From Stereocaulon alpinum (lineage: Eukaryota > Ascomycota > Lecanoromycetes > Lecanorales > Stereocaulaceae), in the NCBI GenBank assembly GCA_018257865.1, contig JAEUBA010000005.1, forward strand, positions 62,001-126,000: a DNA stretch of 64,000 nucleotides, in the 5' to 3' direction. The notes under the pieces were generated by a model that saw only the letters and a list, made by a program, of their open reading frames with translations, was not told the origin of the DNA and made no database searches. This document shows positions 63,911 through 64,000 of this stretch, one piece after another; within the stretch, counting starts at the first letter, position 1, and every line of letters starts with the position of its first letter. The position numbers were made by a program, and so were the translations under genes.

Positions 63911-64000
63911 CTTCCTAAGTTCTGGCTAAAAGGCGCGAACAAAGAGGTAATCGTAAGGAATTTGAGGAGCACAACGGAGAGTAGGAGCGTTGGCTTTAAA

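Overview
The window is nuclear DNA of a filamentous ascomycete (Pezizomycotina), probably a dothideomycete-like fungus. This rests on short 45-120 bp introns with GTANGT/YAG borders, divergently paired genes with short shared promoters, and typical filamentous-fungal families: a HET-domain protein, a Pth11/fungal-rhodopsin-like membrane protein, a DUF6594 protein, a spherulin-4-like secreted protein and fungal GMF. There are no bacterial operons, CRISPR arrays, rRNA genes or recognisable tRNAs. Exon borders below were assigned by reading splice sites and keeping protein-family frames open; no transcript data were available.

Layout. 0-4.4 kb: splicing factor Cef1/Cdc5, a small mitochondrial-type protein and a spherulin-4-like secreted protein. 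4.4-10.9 kb: a cytochrome P450, an interrupted small gene and a MATE transporter. 11-20.4 kb: a housekeeping block with She9/Mdm33, a class I glutamine amidotransferase, a YDF1-like short-chain dehydrogenase, GMF, a molybdopterin-binding-domain protein and Ras. 20.4-25 kb: a gene desert. 25-35 kb: a fungal rhodopsin-like 7TM protein, a HET protein, a secreted S41-type peptidase, then AT-rich sequence with a solo LTR. 35-48 kb: a 1219-residue orphan, a decayed MoeA/gephyrin-type gene carrying a second solo LTR, a two-exon hypothetical gene, a kelch plus retropepsin-like fusion and a DUF6594 protein. 48.7-49.7 kb: a very young, coding-poor copia-type LTR element. 50-64 kb: thioredoxin, a serine-rich disordered protein, an OTU protease, peroxisomal D-amino-acid oxidase, a GNAT acetyltransferase, a small single-pass membrane protein and a secreted hypothetical protein.

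Most genes act independently. Divergent pairs with short shared 5' regions are Cef1 with the small mitochondrial protein, GMF with the molybdopterin-binding protein, the kelch gene with DUF6594, and OTU with D-amino-acid oxidase. The most striking structure is a set of three LTR-type insertions with the same unusual termini (CGTTAGAAT...TTCTAAAG) and perfect 5-bp target duplications. One splits the MoeA pseudogene. Another is a 982-bp element with identical 119-bp LTRs, a copia-style half-tRNA-iMet primer site and a polypurine tract.
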